Below, piece after piece: positions 1 to 8,378 of a stretch of 64,000 nucleotides of DNA. The notes below the pieces were generated by a model. It saw nothing but the letters and a program-made list of their open reading frames with translations. It was not told the origin of the DNA and searched no databases. Position 1 is the stretch's first letter, and every line of letters starts with the position of its first letter. Source of the DNA: DASVEG01 sp035540495 (lineage in GTDB: Bacteria > Actinomycetota > Acidimicrobiia > Acidimicrobiales > CADCTF01); assembly GCA_035540495.1 (NCBI GenBank), contig DATLGL010000036.1:13339-77338 (forward strand). The letters are read 5' to 3'. A program made the position numbers and the translations under genes.

Positions 1-2
1 CA

Positions 3-425
3 GCCGGCGACGCAGGGTCAGCGACCGAGTGCCTGCAGGAGGCGGTGACGATCTGGCGTCGCATCGGCGCCCGCTACGAAGTGGCACGCGCTCGTGTCCT
101 GCTCGGCCGCGCGCTCGCCCTCGCGGGCGACGCGGACGCCGCAGCGATGGAATCAAGGACTGCAACTGCCGAGCTCGACGCCCTAGGCGTCGCCGCACCA
201 GGCGCATCGGGCGCGGGGAAGCGGCGTGACGACGGCCTCAGCGGGCGCGAGGCTGAGGTGCTCCACCTGGTCGCCGACGGGTGCTCGAATCAGGAGATCG
301 CAGACAAGCTGGTCTTGAGCGTCCGGACCGTCGAGCGCCACCTGATGTCCGCGTACCAGAAGCTCGGGTTCTCGGGCCGTGGCGCGCGAGCGGCGGCGGT
401 GCGATACGTCCTCGAAGGGCACTGA
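3..425 (+). CDS. C-terminal end of a LuxR-family (LAL-type) transcriptional regulator, 5' truncated by the window edge
   Basis: The reading frame is open from the first bases of the window, so only the last 140 residues are visible. They begin with a helical TPR-like repeat (CLQEAVTIWRRIG...ARVLLGRALALAGD), then a short linker, then a LuxR helix-turn-helix of about 60 residues. The helix-turn-helix includes LSGREAEVLHLVADG, NQEIADKLVLSVRTVERHL and AYQKLG. TPR repeats followed by a C-terminal LuxR HTH are typical of LAL or cyclase/NTPase regulators of 900 or more residues. The N-terminal NTPase or cyclase part lies outside the window. It probably binds DNA as a dimer. The GNAT/methyltransferase pair starts 90 bp downstream, and a 10-bp direct repeat lies between them. 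An internal GTG at 45 would give a shorter form, but the frame and homology continue upstream of it. Confidence 0.8.
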   Translation, partial: AGDAGSATECLQEAVTIWRRIGARYEVARARVLLGRALALAGDADAAAMESRTATAELDALGVAAPGASGAGKRRDDGLSGREAEVLHLVADGCSNQEIADKLVLSVRTVERHLMSAYQKLGFSGRGARAAAVRYVLEGH

Positions 426-451
426 GGCACGCGACCCATCCCCGCGGTCAA

Positions 452-473
452 GTTGCGTAGTCGGTTGCGTAGT
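452..473 (+). repeat. 10-bp direct repeat (GTTGCGTAGT x2, 12-bp period), possible operator
   Basis: GTTGCGTAGT occurs at 452-461 and again at 464-473. The copies lie about one helical turn apart, between the stop of the LuxR-type regulator and the ATG of the acetyltransferase. Tandem direct repeats one turn apart are a common layout for regulator sites. Assigning it to the neighbouring regulator is inference only. Confidence 0.35.
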
Positions 474-515
474 GGCACGGATGTCCGCGACAGGACCACG
501 TCGCATCATCGATGC

Positions 516-1109
516 ATGACCACCACGAAGCGCCCACCGGCGCCGGCCGTCGATCAGGACCGCGCGCTGGCCACGTTGACGACGGCGTTCAGCGCCGATC
601 CCGTGATCCGTTGGGTGTTCCCCGAGGCGCACGCCTACCAGCGCGCCTTTGCCGACCTCGCACGGCTGCTGGGAGGCGACGCCTTCGCCGCCGGCACCGC
701 CGAGGTTGCGCCGGGTCACACGGGGGTCGCGCTGTGGGTCTCGCCCGACGCGCACAGCGACGACGAAGCCGTTGCTTCGCTGTTCGAGACGTGGGTCGAC
801 CGCGGTCGCCGCGAGTCCGTCTTCGCCCTGCTCGCTCAGGTCGTCGACCACCACCCCACTGATCCGGTCTGGTACCTGCCGTTCGTCGGTGTCGACCCGC
901 TCCGCCAGGGCGCTGGTATCGGCTCCGAACTGGTCCGTGCCGGGTTGGCGCGAGCCGACGCCGACGGGCTCCCGGCCTACCTCGAGGCCAGCACAGCGAG
1001 GAACCGGGCGCTGTACGAGCGGTTCGGGTTCGACGTCGTCGGCGAGATCCGTGCCGCGGACTCACCACCGCTGTGGCCGATGCTGCGCCCCGCCGGAGCG
1101 TCACGATGA
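516..1109 (+). CDS. GNAT family N-acetyltransferase
   Basis: The 197-residue product has the layout of the Gcn5-related acetyltransferase fold: N-terminal MTTTKRPPAPAVDQDRALAT, a middle strand FVGVDPLRQGAGIGSELV with the acetyl-CoA pyrophosphate loop (RQGAGIGS), and a C-terminal YLEASTARNRALYERFGF motif typical of the family. I chose ATG 516 because the upstream in-frame extension (Arg/Ser rich) looks non-coding and includes the repeated operator-like sequence. The stop overlaps the ATG of the next gene (ATGA at 1106-1109), so the two are translationally coupled. The acceptor substrate is unknown. Pairing with a methyltransferase suggests small-molecule modification or detoxification, but this is inference. 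Confidence 0.85.
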   Translation: MTTTKRPPAPAVDQDRALATLTTAFSADPVIRWVFPEAHAYQRAFADLARLLGGDAFAAGTAEVAPGHTGVALWVSPDAHSDDEAVASLFETWVDRGRRESVFALLAQVVDHHPTDPVWYLPFVGVDPLRQGAGIGSELVRAGLARADADGLPAYLEASTARNRALYERFGFDVVGEIRAADSPPLWPMLRPAGASR

Positions 1110-1933
1110 CGTCGTCCGAGCGGCCGACCTCGCCCGCCGAGGCATACCAGGCTTACTACGGGCCGGCGATATTCGAGCCTCTCAGCGAGCAGGTGCTCGC
1201 CCTCGCCGCCCCCTCACCGGGCGACCGCGTCCTCGAGATCGCCTCGGGCACCGGGATACTCGCCCGCAAGCTCGCCGCCGCAACGGGACCCGCCGGCCGT
1301 GTGGTCGGGATCGATCTGAACCCGAAGATGGTCGAGGTCGCGCAACGGCTCGGCGGCGATGAGGCAGTCGAGTACCACCAAGGCGACGGCACCGCCCTCG
1401 ACCTTCCCGACGGCGGCTTCGACGCCGTGTACTGCCAGCAGGGACTCCAGTTCTTCCCCGACCGAGCCGCCGGCGCCCGTGAGATGCGACGTGTGCTCGA
1501 ACCCCGCGGCCGAGCGGTCGTGATCACCTGGCACGGCCTCGACGCCCACCCGCTGTTCGCCGCCCTCGCCGACGCTGAAGAACCACACCTGGCCGCCAGC
1601 GGCGTCGAGATCGACCGCGCCGAGCTGGTGGCGCCGTTTTCACTCGGCAACGCCGATGACCTGGTCACGCTGCTGCGTGACGCGGGTTTCACCGAGGTGG
1701 AAATCCACCAGGTGTCGATCGACGCCCGCTTCGCCGACGCCGACCGCTTCGTCGAACGCATGGAGTTCGCCTACGCGGCAGTGATCCCGCAGTTCGCAGA
1801 GGATCCCGCCGCCTTCGCCGCCTACCTCCGAGCGATCAACGAGGAGACGCGAGACATCGTCGCGTCCTACCGTGCCGGTGACGAGATCCTCGTCCCGATG
1901 CATGCGCACGTTGCCATCGCCGCAGCCGAATGA
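1106..1933 (+). CDS. class I SAM-dependent methyltransferase (Methyltransf_11/UbiE-like)
   Basis: The 275-residue protein has the class I methyltransferase motifs in order: motif I VLEIASGTGILARKLA, the acidic motif II end (VVGIDLNPKMVEVAQ), motif III-like GDGTALDLPDGGFDAVYCQQ, and the later strand RAVVITWHGLD. Its start overlaps the acetyltransferase stop by 4 nt. I preferred this ATG to a GTG-like extension because of the coupling signature. The substrate cannot be deduced; the GLQFFPD segment after motif IV is common in UbiE/ubiquinone-type and natural-product methyltransferases. It is followed by 335 bp without a convincing gene. Confidence 0.85.
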   Translation: MTSSERPTSPAEAYQAYYGPAIFEPLSEQVLALAAPSPGDRVLEIASGTGILARKLAAATGPAGRVVGIDLNPKMVEVAQRLGGDEAVEYHQGDGTALDLPDGGFDAVYCQQGLQFFPDRAAGAREMRRVLEPRGRAVVITWHGLDAHPLFAALADAEEPHLAASGVEIDRAELVAPFSLGNADDLVTLLRDAGFTEVEIHQVSIDARFADADRFVERMEFAYAAVIPQFAEDPAAFAAYLRAINEETRDIVASYRAGDEILVPMHAHVAIAAAE

Positions 1934-2268
1934 GAGGCGATCGGCGACCCCGCGTCGACGACGATCTGCCCACGAGCCACGCCACTGCGTGATTGCCGGC
2001 TCGGCGCTGCAGCAACAGCAGCGGGGCAACAGCCCCTGACGGCGACGCCGCCCTCGGCGCGCAAGCAGCGCTCGCCGTTCGCCGTGGGGCGCTCGCTCGT
2101 CCCGATGCCATGACACGCACCCCCAGTGACAGCTCTGCCCTCAGCTTGCCAGGACGTGTGTGCCCGTGCGGGCAGGTTTGTCGACTTGTGGCGCAGGTGC
2201 AGCACCGCAAGCGACCGATACGTGAACGGCACGCGCTGCGTACGCTTGGCGATCGAGCGGGAGGTCTG
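1934..2268 (+). other. 335-bp gap without a supported gene
   Basis: An open frame runs through this stretch into the cupin gene, but its translation (Ala/Arg/Ser rich, no motif) does not look like protein. I see a short GC hairpin TGCCC-GTGC-GGGCA at 2161-2174 and a TACGCT hexamer at 2241-2246. The hexamer could be the -10 element for the cupin gene, and a GGGAGG ribosome site lies at 2259-2264. Confidence 0.4.
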
Positions 2269-2853
2269 ATGTTCACCATCGACGGATTCATCGAGGAGTG
2301 CCGCAGCGCGCTGCGCGAGACGACACCTCAGGTCGCTGTTCGTGAGGTGGTCGAACGCGCCGTCGCCGACCCCGCGACCGCCCGGACGTTCGCTCCGGAC
2401 CGGTCGGCGTTCGACGTGTTGCACCGCTCTGACGAGCTCACCGTGCTTCACCTCGCTCTGCCTCCCGGGATCGGCTCGATGCCTCACAACCACCTCATGT
2501 GGGCTGTCGTCGGCGTCATCGAGGGGCAGGAGGACAACGCGTTCTTCGTCCGCGCCGACGGCGGCCTTGCCCCACGCGGCGGTCGGGAGCTGCGAAACCG
2601 CGACGTCCTGTCGATGGGCGACGACGCGATCCACGCCATCACGAACCCGAAGACGTCCTACCTGTCGGCGTTGCACGTGTACGGCGGCGACCTCGTGGGC
2701 GCGGAACGCTCCGAGTGGGATGCATCGGGCCGCACCGAACGGCCGTACGACGAGTCGCGCATCGAGGCGCTCGTGGCGCGGGTGCGCGCTCGCGAAGCCG
2801 AGCTGGGACGAGGGTTGACGGGGGACGAGATCCACCAGCTCGTCCGGTCGTGA
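2269..2853 (+). CDS. cysteine-dioxygenase-like cupin protein (predicted thiol dioxygenase fold)
   Basis: The 194-residue protein contains the cupin HxH pair (PHNH, His73 and His75) and a third potential metal ligand, His122, in DDAIHAITNP. This is the three-His iron site seen in cysteine dioxygenase and related plant/animal thiol oxidases. The region around LPPGIGSMPHNHLMWAVVG also fits the cysteine dioxygenase type I family. I chose ATG 2269, preceded by GGGAGG, over a longer frame starting at 1993 whose first 92 residues have no family resemblance. It would oxidise a small thiol with O2; the actual substrate is unknown. It converges with the HExxH gene, with 21 bp between stops. Confidence 0.75.
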   Translation: MFTIDGFIEECRSALRETTPQVAVREVVERAVADPATARTFAPDRSAFDVLHRSDELTVLHLALPPGIGSMPHNHLMWAVVGVIEGQEDNAFFVRADGGLAPRGGRELRNRDVLSMGDDAIHAITNPKTSYLSALHVYGGDLVGAERSEWDASGRTERPYDESRIEALVARVRAREAELGRGLTGDEIHQLVRS

Positions 2854-2874
2854 CCGCCAGGCGTCGCTCGCCCG

Positions 2875-3690
2875 CTACGCGCGACGAAGATCCCGGAGGT
2901 GGTCGATTGCGCTGCGTACCTCCGGCATGCGCTGTCGGAGTACGGGATAGACGTCGTCAGCGTTCATCGGATCGAACCGCTCGGCGTCGTCGGGATGATC
3001 GCCAAGGGTGAGGCAACAGGTCGCGACGACGCGAGCGATCAAGACCTCGTCGAGCCCGGTCGCGGCGAACGGCTCGACGAGAGCTCCGACCGCTTCCCGC
3101 AGCTGCGCGGGGTCTGCGGCGTGGATCCACGAGTGCCGCGGGTCGCGCTCGGCCGGCGGCTCGGCGGGTAGCTCGAGATTCCACCGGTCGATGAGGTCGC
3201 GCCAAGGGAACGCATCCGACAGCAGCTGGTCGTAGATCCAGCGATACCACGGCACCGCGCCGATGGCAGCCAGTGCCCTCTCCGCGCCGAGGATGTCGGT
3301 CATCGCCGAGATCTCCAGCGCACAGACCGCGAAGTGAAGCCACGTGCTCCGTTCGCTGTGGGCACCGCCTCGGGCTCGATCCGGTGGGTTCGGCCAGCGC
3401 CGGCGCGCCTCGTCGATGGCCGCAGGGATGTTCGCCAGCGTGTTGGCTGCCCAATGCATCTGCTCGTGGACGAAGACGGTGAGCGTGACGTCCGTCGGGA
3501 AGCGGAGGACGTGTGCAGGAGCGAGCGTCAGCACCGGATGACGGTGCGACACCGTTGCCTCGGCATCGACCAACACTCGGTCCGTGTACGTGACCCGACG
3601 GAGGTCGTGCCCCGCGAGGATCTCCTCGAGGCGACGCGCGGCCGTCACCTCTTCCTTGGTGCCGCTCGCAGTGTCGATCTGAATGCTCAT
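2875..3690 (-). CDS. hypothetical protein with an HExxH zinc-protease-like motif
   Basis: This 271-residue protein is acidic and has no signal peptide. Its centre carries FVHEQMHW, a match to the HExxH motif of zincin metallopeptidases; a plausible third ligand further on (EISAMTDILG) cannot be confirmed. Around it are helical segments (WLHFAVCALEISAM, WYRWIYDQLLSD). I chose the ATG at 3690 because the frame upstream lies under the histidine kinase gene and is only a shadow. I do not recognise the family. It could be a peptidase or a protein that merely retains the helix pair. It is monocistronic and divergent from the sensor kinase, with about 190 bp between them. Confidence 0.7.
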   Translation of the reverse strand: MSIQIDTASGTKEEVTAARRLEEILAGHDLRRVTYTDRVLVDAEATVSHRHPVLTLAPAHVLRFPTDVTLTVFVHEQMHWAANTLANIPAAIDEARRRWPNPPDRARGGAHSERSTWLHFAVCALEISAMTDILGAERALAAIGAVPWYRWIYDQLLSDAFPWRDLIDRWNLELPAEPPAERDPRHSWIHAADPAQLREAVGALVEPFAATGLDEVLIARVVATCCLTLGDHPDDAERFDPMNADDVYPVLRQRMPEVRSAIDHLRDLRRA

Positions 3691-3879
3691 GACGAGGCTC
3701 CGCTCGCGACGGGAACGCCTACGACCTGCTGCTCCGAACGCTAACGCCCCACCTTGGAGGCCGTGGGCCGGTGACCACGCCGTCCGGGCCATTTGTGGTT
3801 GACAGCAACCTGTCGCGGCAGACGGCGTCTCGTCGGTGCGCCACAATCGCCTCGGCGCGGGCGAGGGGGGAACTCGCAG

Positions 3880-5289
3880 TTGTTCACGGCGGATGAGGAG
3901 CGGGTGGAGCAGAACATCGGAGACCAGCAGTCGCCGTCGCGCCTGGGGTTCGCCCGGTTGCGGTTCGGCGCGGACCTCGAGCGCGAGTTCGCCGCCTACT
4001 GGTTCGAGCACTCGCTCCTCTTCACCCGGCTGGCGATCGTGCTCGCGGCGACGTTGTACGCGATCTTCGGTGTCCTCGATGTGGCGGTGGTTCGCGACGA
4101 GGCCCCGACCATATGGCTGATCCGGTTGATCTACTGCGCCGTCGCGGCCGGGTTCTTCCTCTTCACGTTCACGGGCGCGTATCGCCGCGTGATGCAACCG
4201 GCGCTGTGCGTGCTGAGTGTGATCACAGGCGTGGGCATCGTCGCGATGGTGGCCGTCGTGCCCCCTGAGAAGGGAGCGCTCTACTACGTCGGCATCCTGC
4301 TCGCGATCCAGTGGTCGTACGCCGTCGTGCAGCTGCGCTTCGGATGGGCGACCGCTGCCGCAGTCGCGGTTGTCGCTGCGTACGAGCTGACGGCGGTGTG
4401 GCATCGGCCCGCATCGGTCGAGGTATTCATCAACAACAACTTCTTCCTGCTGTCGACCGTCATCATCGGGATGCTCGCCGGCTACACGATCGAGCGAGGC
4501 GTACGGAGCGACTTCATCCAGCGTCGACTCATCGACGATCAACGAGCGCAACTCGCGGTCCAGAACCGCGACCTCGACTCCGCGCTGCAGGCGACGCTCG
4601 AGGAGGTGAAGGCGAAGGCGCGGGAGCTCCAGCTCTCGCGGGCCCGGATCGTTGCCACCGCAGACCACGAGCGGAGGAAGATCGAGCGCAACCTCCACGA
4701 CGGTGCGCAGCAACACCTCGTCTCGTTGGCGGTGCAGCTGAACCTCGCGCGGGCGCTCGTCGACGACGACGCAGAGGTCGCGCCGCTTCTCGACGGACTG
4801 TCAGCAGGCGTCAAGGAGACGCTGGGCGAACTGCGAGCGCTCGCCCATGGCATCTACCCGCCCCTGCTCATGGAGTCAGGGCTCGCGGTCGCCCTCGGTG
4901 CTGCCGCGGGTCGCTGCCCACTCCCGACGGCGGTGCATGCGGAGGTCGGCAGATATCGCGGCGAGATCGAAGCGTCCGTCTACTTCTGCGTGCTCGAGGC
5001 TCTCCAGAACGCGGCCAAGCACGCACCAGGCGCTTCGGTGGCCATCCGGCTCTGGGAGGAGCGGGGCTCGCTGCGGTTCGACGTCACCGACGACGGCCCA
5101 GGGATGGCCGCGGGCTCGAAGGATCTCGGGCACGGGTTCGTGAACATGAGCGATCGGCTTGGGGCGATCGGCGGCGACGTGGCGTGGGAGTCGAAGCCCG
5201 GCGAGGGTGTCCGCGTCTGCGGCAGCGTGCCGCTCGACCCGGCGCCCGTGACGCTGGCGATCGACTTCACGCCGAGGGTCCCGGCGTAG
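3880..5289 (+). CDS. membrane sensor histidine kinase, NarL/DesK type (HisKA_3), orphan
   Basis: The 469-residue protein has about six hydrophobic segments in its first 210 residues, then a coiled coil. The dimerisation/phosphoacceptor box follows (ERRKIERNLHDGAQQHL, His about 273), then HATPase_c with an N box (LEALQNAAKHAPGA) and G boxes (DDGPGM, GHGFVNMSDRLGAIGG). This H-box is that of kinases partnering NarL/LuxR-type response regulators. No response regulator is adjacent, so it is an orphan; the partial LuxR protein at the window start has no receiver domain in view. I prefer TTG 3880, which has GAGGGGGG nine bases upstream. A longer frame from 3793 starts with Arg-rich non-family sequence, and GTG 3904 is an alternative. 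Confidence 0.85.
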   Translation: MFTADEERVEQNIGDQQSPSRLGFARLRFGADLEREFAAYWFEHSLLFTRLAIVLAATLYAIFGVLDVAVVRDEAPTIWLIRLIYCAVAAGFFLFTFTGAYRRVMQPALCVLSVITGVGIVAMVAVVPPEKGALYYVGILLAIQWSYAVVQLRFGWATAAAVAVVAAYELTAVWHRPASVEVFINNNFFLLSTVIIGMLAGYTIERGVRSDFIQRRLIDDQRAQLAVQNRDLDSALQATLEEVKAKARELQLSRARIVATADHERRKIERNLHDGAQQHLVSLAVQLNLARALVDDDAEVAPLLDGLSAGVKETLGELRALAHGIYPPLLMESGLAVALGAAAGRCPLPTAVHAEVGRYRGEIEASVYFCVLEALQNAAKHAPGASVAIRLWEERGSLRFDVTDDGPGMAAGSKDLGHGFVNMSDRLGAIGGDVAWESKPGEGVRVCGSVPLDPAPVTLAIDFTPRVPA

Positions 5290-5296
5290 CGTCTCG

Positions 5297-5311
5297 CCGC
5301 CAGGCAGGCGG
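5297..5311. terminator. weak hairpin between convergent genes
   Basis: CCGCC-AGGCA-GGCGG forms a 5-bp stem in the 28 bp between the histidine kinase and MFS stop codons. It has no T tract, so it is at best a modest bidirectional terminator. Confidence 0.25.
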
Positions 5312-5317
5312 ACCCGG

Positions 5318-6565
5318 CTACGCCGCGGGGCGTGCGTCGGCGAGCGCAACAGCCGACGCGCCTCGACCACGCGCGCCGACAGCGACGATAGCTGCGGCGA
5401 GCGCGCCCACGGCGATCGCGACCGCCGCTGACCGCGCCGACGATCCGGCATCCGTCGCGACTCCCGCGATGACGACGCTGCTCACGATCGACCCCGCGTA
5501 GCGGCTGGTCGAGAAGAACCCGGCTGCGGACGCCGTCACTTCGTCGGGAACCGCCTCCAGAGCTGTCGTCTGCAGGCTCGCGCCTGCGAGTCCCTGGCCA
5601 CATCCGAGTACGAGGGCTCCGGCGACGAGCGCGACAGGGTCGGGGGTTCCGATCGCCACCACCGCGCACCCCGCCGCGGCAGCCGAGGTGCCGGCCACGA
5701 TCATGCGGCGCCGTCCGTAGCGATCGCCGAGCATCCCTCCGATCGGCGCGAGCAGCAGCATGCCGACCGTGAGTCCGGACAGCGCGAGGCCGATCGCCGG
5801 CGTCGTCCAACCGGCTGCAGCGAGCACGAGAGGGAGCAGGAGGAGGAGTCCGTACATCGCGAAGTTCGAACCGGCCTGGGTGGCGCAGGCAGCGATGAAC
5901 GCAGGCCGTAGGAGGGCGCCTTTCAACGGCAGCACGGGCGGCGCCGCCGTCGACGCCGTTGCGGCCGATCTGGCATCTGGCGCCGAGACTGCGAGCCGAC
6001 CGAGCAACACGATCGCGGGAATCACGAAGGGGGCGTTGACGAGGAACACGCCGCGCCAGGAGCCGGATGACACCAGCAGCCCACCCACCACCGGACCGAC
6101 CGCCGCGCCGACCCCTATCCCCGACCCCATGAGCCCGAAGGCTCGGCCACGGCGCGTGGCCGAGACCGACTGGCGCAGGATCGCCTGCAGGTTGGGCGAG
6201 AACGCAGAGCCGGCGACCGCCTGCAGACAACGTGCGGCGAGCAGCACGGGGAAGGTCGGCGCTGCGGCCGCCATCACCGACGCCGCGGCGAACGCGACCA
6301 TCGCCGAGGTCGCCAAGGCGCGGTGGCCGTACTTGTCGCCGAGGCGGCCACCGATCGGCTGGAACACCAACATCGCGACCAGGTAGGCGGTCACCAGCAC
6401 CGCGGCGCGCCCTGGCGCGACACCGAACTGCGCGGCGATCGCAGGGAGCGCGACGGCGATCATCGTCGAGTTCAACGGCACGAGGCTGCCGCCGACCATC
6501 GACGCGATCAGTGCCCGCCGCTCGTCGGCGGTGAAGCGCTCGCGCTCGCGCCTTCGGTCCCTCAC
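5318..6565 (-). CDS. MFS drug/solute exporter (DHA2/EmrB-QacA-like, shortened)
   Basis: This 415-residue protein has about 12 transmembrane segments. MFS motif A is present in both halves (GRLGDKYGHR near residue 75, GMLGDRYGRRR near 280), and motif C-like GIGVGAAVGPVVGGLL lies at the end of TM5, which indicates a proton-coupled exporter. DHA2 members normally have 14 segments; this one reads as 12, so DHA1 is also possible. The substrate is not predictable. The GTG start lies just downstream of the stop of the PEP-utilising gene (17 bp), so the two are probably co-transcribed. It ends facing the histidine kinase gene. Confidence 0.82.
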   Translation of the reverse strand: MRDRRRERERFTADERRALIASMVGGSLVPLNSTMIAVALPAIAAQFGVAPGRAAVLVTAYLVAMLVFQPIGGRLGDKYGHRALATSAMVAFAAASVMAAAAPTFPVLLAARCLQAVAGSAFSPNLQAILRQSVSATRRGRAFGLMGSGIGVGAAVGPVVGGLLVSSGSWRGVFLVNAPFVIPAIVLLGRLAVSAPDARSAATASTAAPPVLPLKGALLRPAFIAACATQAGSNFAMYGLLLLLPLVLAAAGWTTPAIGLALSGLTVGMLLLAPIGGMLGDRYGRRRMIVAGTSAAAAGCAVVAIGTPDPVALVAGALVLGCGQGLAGASLQTTALEAVPDEVTASAAGFFSTSRYAGSIVSSVVIAGVATDAGSSARSAAVAIAVGALAAAIVAVGARGRGASAVALADARPAA

Positions 6566-6581
6566 CTGAGCAGCCGAGCGA

Positions 6582-8219
6582 TCACGTCCACCTGATCGTG
6601 CCGGCCGACCCGTCGACCTCGATCACGGCTCCGTCGGGGATCTGCGTCGTCGCTGCGGACGCTCCGACCACTGCCGGGATGCCGTACTCGCGCGCGGTGA
6701 TGCCTGCGTGCGACATCAGGCTCCCCTGGTCGGTGACGAGCGCGCTCACCATCGCGATCGCGATGTTGAATGCCTCTCCGGTCGTGATCGTGACCAGCAC
6801 GTCGCCTTCTTCGAGACGGTCGAGGTCGTCGGGCGATAGGACGACTCGGGCGACGCCCCGGTGGATGCCAGGGCTTGCAGGCACACCCTGCAGCACGCGC
6901 TCGCCTGTCGGTTCGGCCGTCGTGGTGCCCGCCGAGACGTCGTTCGCGTTGACGCCCACGAGCGCCTTCATCATCCGCGCCGCGTGCTCCGGCAATGCGT
7001 CGAAAGACGGCGGTTCGCCAGGGGGCTCGCCGAGGAACGGCGGTGCGTCGCTGATCGTCAGCGACGAACGGAACAGTGCGCGGTCTTCGAGGACAGCGAT
7101 CAACGAGGGGTCGGGCGCGTCCAGCAGCTCGACGAGCTCCTCGATCGTGGCGTCGATCGCGAGGACCGCCCTCGGGAGACGTCCCCGTCGCTCGAGGCGC
7201 CGGCCCGTCGCGAGCAGCGCGCGTCGGACGATCCCGCACGCGAGGGCGTCGCTGTAGATGCCACGTTCGTCGCGGATCCGGTAGCAGTGGCGGGCCTCCG
7301 CGAGTCGATCGTCGAAGTCGTCCCGCCGGTCGGCTGGGACGAGCGCGCGCACCCGATCGACCTCGGCATCGTCGACCTCCGGCGCACGTGGTGCGAGCGC
7401 GTTGCGGATGCAGCTCACCATCATCGCCGGTATCTCGATGCCCGTCGGGTCTGCGATGTCGAAACCGTCGACAGGACGATTGCCCGTGACCGTCAGCCAC
7501 GCTTCGAGCGCGGTTGCAACGTCGTCGTTCACGCGATGGAGGCGGTCGAGCACCACCTCCGCGTCATCCTCGGTGAGGATGTCAGACGCCTCAGGGACCG
7601 CCCGGATCGCCTCGACGAGGGCCTCCGTCTCAGGACACCAGCCGCGAGAGATCGGCGATGACCCACGCAGGAGTCCTGCGATCTCGACCGGCGGAAGACC
7701 CGTCCACTCCGAGGCGCCGACGACGAAGTCGCCGACCGGGACCATGTGGGTGCCGTTGAAGCGGTGGTGCTGGCGCCACATCTCCGCGTGATGGTCGTGA
7801 CACCGGTGGAGGTACGCCGAGAGGTCGGCGTCGTCGAGCGCCTCGAGGTCGACGGCGAGCAGGTCCCGGTGGGCCGCCAGCGCGGCCGGCTTGACCACCG
7901 AGTCCCAACGCTCGACCTCCGCGCGCCAGCGTTTCGTCGCGAACGCCTGCTCGCACCGCTGGAACCGCTCAGGCATCTCGTCGAGGTCGACGATCTGGAC
8001 GTTCGAGTAGACGAACCCGTTGACGGCTGTGATGTTGAACTTCCCGATGAGCCACCCATAGGCGGCCGCGCTCGCCTCGAACCCTTCGGAGAACGCGGGC
8101 ACGACACGTTGGAGGTGCGCGGTGGCCGGACGCGGAACGTGCGTCTTGTCGAGGGTCCACGAACCCGGCCCCGGTGGTGTCCAATCGAGCCGTTGCAACA
8201 GCTCACCCGTCGTCGTCAT
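6582..8219 (-). CDS. stand-alone PEP-utilising mobile-domain protein without an ATP-grasp domain
   Basis: The 545-residue protein ends in a PEP-utilisers swivelling domain. The phospho-histidine loop reads DQGSLMSHAGITAREYGIP, placing the phosphorylatable His at about 504. PEP synthase and rifampin phosphotransferase have an N-terminal ATP-grasp domain before this module. Here the N-terminal 400 residues are a helical region instead (RCHDHHAEMWRQHHRFNG and similar), with no ATP-grasp motif that I can see. It could accept or donate phosphate with a separate partner, or be a regulatory relic. It lies upstream of the MFS exporter with 16 bp between and is divergent from the cyclase-NTPase gene. 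The start ATG has GGGGGCGGG directly upstream. Confidence 0.72.
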   Translation of the reverse strand: MTTTGELLQRLDWTPPGPGSWTLDKTHVPRPATAHLQRVVPAFSEGFEASAAAYGWLIGKFNITAVNGFVYSNVQIVDLDEMPERFQRCEQAFATKRWRAEVERWDSVVKPAALAAHRDLLAVDLEALDDADLSAYLHRCHDHHAEMWRQHHRFNGTHMVPVGDFVVGASEWTGLPPVEIAGLLRGSSPISRGWCPETEALVEAIRAVPEASDILTEDDAEVVLDRLHRVNDDVATALEAWLTVTGNRPVDGFDIADPTGIEIPAMMVSCIRNALAPRAPEVDDAEVDRVRALVPADRRDDFDDRLAEARHCYRIRDERGIYSDALACGIVRRALLATGRRLERRGRLPRAVLAIDATIEELVELLDAPDPSLIAVLEDRALFRSSLTISDAPPFLGEPPGEPPSFDALPEHAARMMKALVGVNANDVSAGTTTAEPTGERVLQGVPASPGIHRGVARVVLSPDDLDRLEEGDVLVTITTGEAFNIAIAMVSALVTDQGSLMSHAGITAREYGIPAVVGASAATTQIPDGAVIEVDGSAGTIRWT

Positions 8220-8378
8220 CCCGCCCCCATCTTCACGCGCTGAACCTCAGCGTCGCTCGCGATCGGCGGTACCGCCCGCTGGGCCTGCGACGCGTGTCGA
8301 CCGGCTCCGATGTCCGGCGGGTTGTTCGGGGCGCGGGCACGAGTTCCCGAAGCCCAGCGTCGCTATCGTGAGTCGTCA

